Shown here one piece after another: positions 29,082-30,784 of a stretch of DNA of 30,784 nucleotides (its first letter is position 1; every line of letters begins with the position of its first letter). The position numbers were made by a program, and so were the translations under genes. Origin of the DNA: a virus. The notes under the pieces are model-generated. The model worked only from the letters and a program-made list of their open reading frames with translations. It was not told the DNA's origin and searched no databases. The stretch spans positions 1 through 30,784 of IMG/VR virus record IMGVR_UViG_3300045911_000285; one strand, written 5' to 3'.

Positions 29082-29924
29082 TTAAAACGTAAACGTTTTG
29101 TTATAGCGCTCTTCATCGGTCATGTCCCGCTCCCATAGCTGCTCCTTGGTTAGAGGGTGCAAAAATCGGACGGTAAAAGTATTCCAGTTATCCAGGCGCA
29201 ATACGTCCACATTGCGCATTTCACTGCCACGCATAAAGGACTCCCGGACCTTCGCCCGGGCACCTTCGTTTTGCTGAATCTCTGATTGTATTTGCTTGAC
29301 GACCGATTTGAGCTTAAACTCAAGCTGAAATTTCTGTTGCTCAAGCTCGATATTTTTCAAGCTCAGATCGATTTTTTCTTGTTGAGTAAACTTATGCTCA
29401 ACCGGCTCGTTGACCTGTCGCACAGAAATTCTCGACTGATCAAGCGCAGGGTCAGATTCTTGCCGATAAGGGAAGTCCGCGCGGAGAGCAAACAAAGCCA
29501 CCGTATCCCAATAATTAACGCAAACACCTTCATCCTCCAGCTCCCGGTCAATTGGCTCGTTCAAGCAATAGCGAGAGGAAATGACAGCGTCTCCTTTTTT
29601 GTTTACCGTTGGGAAATGATAGACGTCCAGGTAATCGACCGCTGATTCCGCGAGTATGCTTGATACATGCTCAGCCATATCTTCAGAGACAGGTGCAAAG
29701 ATTTCCCAATGCGCCGATACTTGCTCTTCGCTAGATTCTAAGAGCGGGTCATCTGAGGTATTGAAGCTCTCATATGCCAACACCAGCATCTCGTAACCGA
29801 AGCGCTCGTTTAGCGATTCAGTCAATGCCTCAAGCGAGGCAAGCGAAGCGATGTCCGGGTCTGTAAGGCCGGAATACTTGCGGCTGAAGAGCCGCACGCC
29901 GTCGCGGTAAAGGGGTAATATCAT
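29082..29924 (-). CDS. Hypothetical protein with C-terminal coiled coil (280 aa)
   Basis: A 280-residue acidic protein. The first ~165 residues are alpha/beta with no recognised family (LASLEALTESLNERFGYEML; HWEIFAPVSEDMAEHV; VCVNYWDTVALFALRADFP). Residues about 183-235 are a charged helix with heptad spacing (LKNIELEQQKFQLEFKLKSV), likely a coiled coil. A short beta end (NTFTVRFLHPLTKEQLWERD) follows. A promoter-like TATATTTG lies about 22 bases upstream. Its gene ends 5 bases before the regulator gene start. Confidence 0.55.
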   Translation of the reverse strand: MILPLYRDGVRLFSRKYSGLTDPDIASLASLEALTESLNERFGYEMLVLAYESFNTSDDPLLESSEEQVSAHWEIFAPVSEDMAEHVSSILAESAVDYLDVYHFPTVNKKGDAVISSRYCLNEPIDRELEDEGVCVNYWDTVALFALRADFPYRQESDPALDQSRISVRQVNEPVEHKFTQQEKIDLSLKNIELEQQKFQLEFKLKSVVKQIQSEIQQNEGARAKVRESFMRGSEMRNVDVLRLDNWNTFTVRFLHPLTKEQLWERDMTDEERYNKTFTF

Positions 29925-29946
29925 GTGTTTTAAGGATTTGTTGTTG

Positions 29947-29954
29947 CAAATATA
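29947..29954 (-). promoter_or_regulatory. Promoter -7 box before the 280-aa coiled-coil gene
   Basis: TATATTTG on the minus strand, about 22 bases before the ATG at 29924. No TTG at the standard spacing, so only the -7 element is supported. Confidence 0.45.
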
Positions 29955-29964
29955 ACAAGTTTCG

Positions 29965-30784
29965 CTAATCTGCGCTAGTTTTGTTTCGAATCGCCTGCAA
30001 AATTTTCTCTTTCGCCTCTGCTGGGGCTTGATTCAGCATTGCCTCAAGTGCCGGTACAGCCATTGCTGATAGCCCAGCATCCCAGCCTTTTGTGCCGAAA
30101 TCAACCGAAGCGTGGAGCTGCCGGGCAGGGTGCTGGCCGGCGCGCATAGGGCCTGTAGTCGGCTCAGCGTCCAGGCTAGTAAAGCATTTTAGCTGGGCTT
30201 CTATTCGTCGTTGACTTGCCTCGATAGATTCCCGGTATTCGGGATCGTTTTGATACCGTTGTACATGCTCACGTTCCGCCTCCGCCTTGGCGGTTCTTTC
30301 CGCTTCCTCTGCCACGGCCACGTTTAGCCTTTGGACTTCCTCCCGGTAGTTTCGCAAGAACTCTCCAAGCGTAGCCGAATCGAGCCGCTGATACAGTTTA
30401 CCCAACTTACCCAAAGCAAGCTGGCGGAAAAACAATTTCAGCTGCGGCAAGGTCAACATACCCCCTTCCTCTCGTACCGTCTCAACCAAAAACTCTAATT
30501 GATCTTCTTCCGGCATGTTTGCCAGTTGGAGGTTTCGTATACACTGAACCAGCATCCGCAATATTTGCACTGACACTTGCTCTACCCCAATTTCTGGGAT
30601 TGTTTTTTCAATTCGTCGGATGCTTGGATGTCCCTCAGCTTTCGCGGCAAGAACCAAATCTTTGGTCGTTACGCCCACCAGTGATCGCTGCATGTGGTGC
30701 TCAGAAAGGCGCATACCTTGCGCTACTGCTGCCAACTGGAGCTGTTTCCCACTCGGTGGGCTCTTTGTCAATTCTTGTTTCGGA
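29965..30784 (-). CDS. Partial hypothetical protein, N-terminus beyond the window
   Basis: The frame is open to the window edge: residues PKQE precede the TTG at 30769-30771, so the start probably lies outside. At least 272 residues are visible. A central segment (EEGGMLTLPQLKLFFRQLAL, then GKLGKLYQRLDSATLGEFLR) resembles a helical module common in Bacteroidota mobile elements (DUF6633-like, from memory). It is followed by a charged coiled coil (EEAERTAKAEAEREHVQRYQ) and an Ala-rich tail ending in NKTSAD. It could be a replication or regulatory protein; unproven. Confidence 0.6.
   Translation of the reverse strand, partial: PKQELTKSPPSGKQLQLAAVAQGMRLSEHHMQRSLVGVTTKDLVLAAKAEGHPSIRRIEKTIPEIGVEQVSVQILRMLVQCIRNLQLANMPEEDQLEFLVETVREEGGMLTLPQLKLFFRQLALGKLGKLYQRLDSATLGEFLRNYREEVQRLNVAVAEEAERTAKAEAEREHVQRYQNDPEYRESIEASQRRIEAQLKCFTSLDAEPTTGPMRAGQHPARQLHASVDFGTKGWDAGLSAMAVPALEAMLNQAPAEAKEKILQAIRNKTSAD

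Overview
The window is a contiguous piece of a tailed-phage or prophage genome with a contractile tail (myovirus-like). Every convincing gene lies on the minus strand, so transcription runs from high to low coordinates. The host is most likely a member of the Bacteroidota. At least five sites match the Bacteroidota promoter architecture TTG-N19/20-TAnnTTTG, most often with TATATTTG as the -7 box, and essentially no gene start has a Shine-Dalgarno sequence. Leaders are A-rich instead, and six genes in the structural half carry CAAAAC just before the ATG. Base composition is moderate in GC except for an AT-rich island around 21.2-22.0 kb. I cannot name a genus or a known phage.

Layout in transcription order. 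(1) 30.8-25.1 kb holds early, regulatory or accessory genes: a protein cut by the window edge, a coiled-coil protein, a possible CII-like HTH protein, a DEDDh exonuclease followed by a terminator-promoter cassette, four small unknown proteins (one membrane-anchored), a DUF4406-type protein and a PD-(D/E)XK nuclease. (2) 25.1-22.7 kb encodes the small and large terminase subunits. (3) 22.6-20.5 kb is an operon with its own promoter: a 65-aa protein, a ParB-like protein, a Mom-like DNA-modification acyltransferase, a 95-aa protein and a Cys-rich mini-protein. (4) 20.5-14.6 kb is the head module: portal fused to a MuF domain, prohead protease fused to a scaffold-like coiled coil, decoration protein, major capsid protein, terminator. 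(5) 14.6-12.1 kb holds small head-proximal and accessory genes, including one gene with a private promoter and terminator (moron-like). (6) 12.1-8.5 kb holds head-tail connector and completion proteins, a repeat-bearing fibre-like protein and a coiled-coil membrane protein. (7) 8.4-0.5 kb is the tail: a tail-assembly chaperone with a -1 frameshift site, tape measure, CIS-tube-like protein, LysM protein, gpD-type hub, sheath, tube. A second moron-like cassette (103 aa) sits at 0.4 kb.

Together these genes package DNA (terminase, portal), build and mature the capsid (protease/scaffold, MCP, decoration), join head to tail and build a contractile tail. The Mom-like and ParB-like pair lies between terminase and portal and is the best candidate for an unusual subsystem, a DNA hypermodification that protects packaged DNA from host restriction. 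The other notable signal is a family of near-identical terminator-promoter cassettes, several with an operator-like inverted repeat, that divides the one-directional gene array into units. No lysin, integrase, tRNA or CRISPR array was seen.
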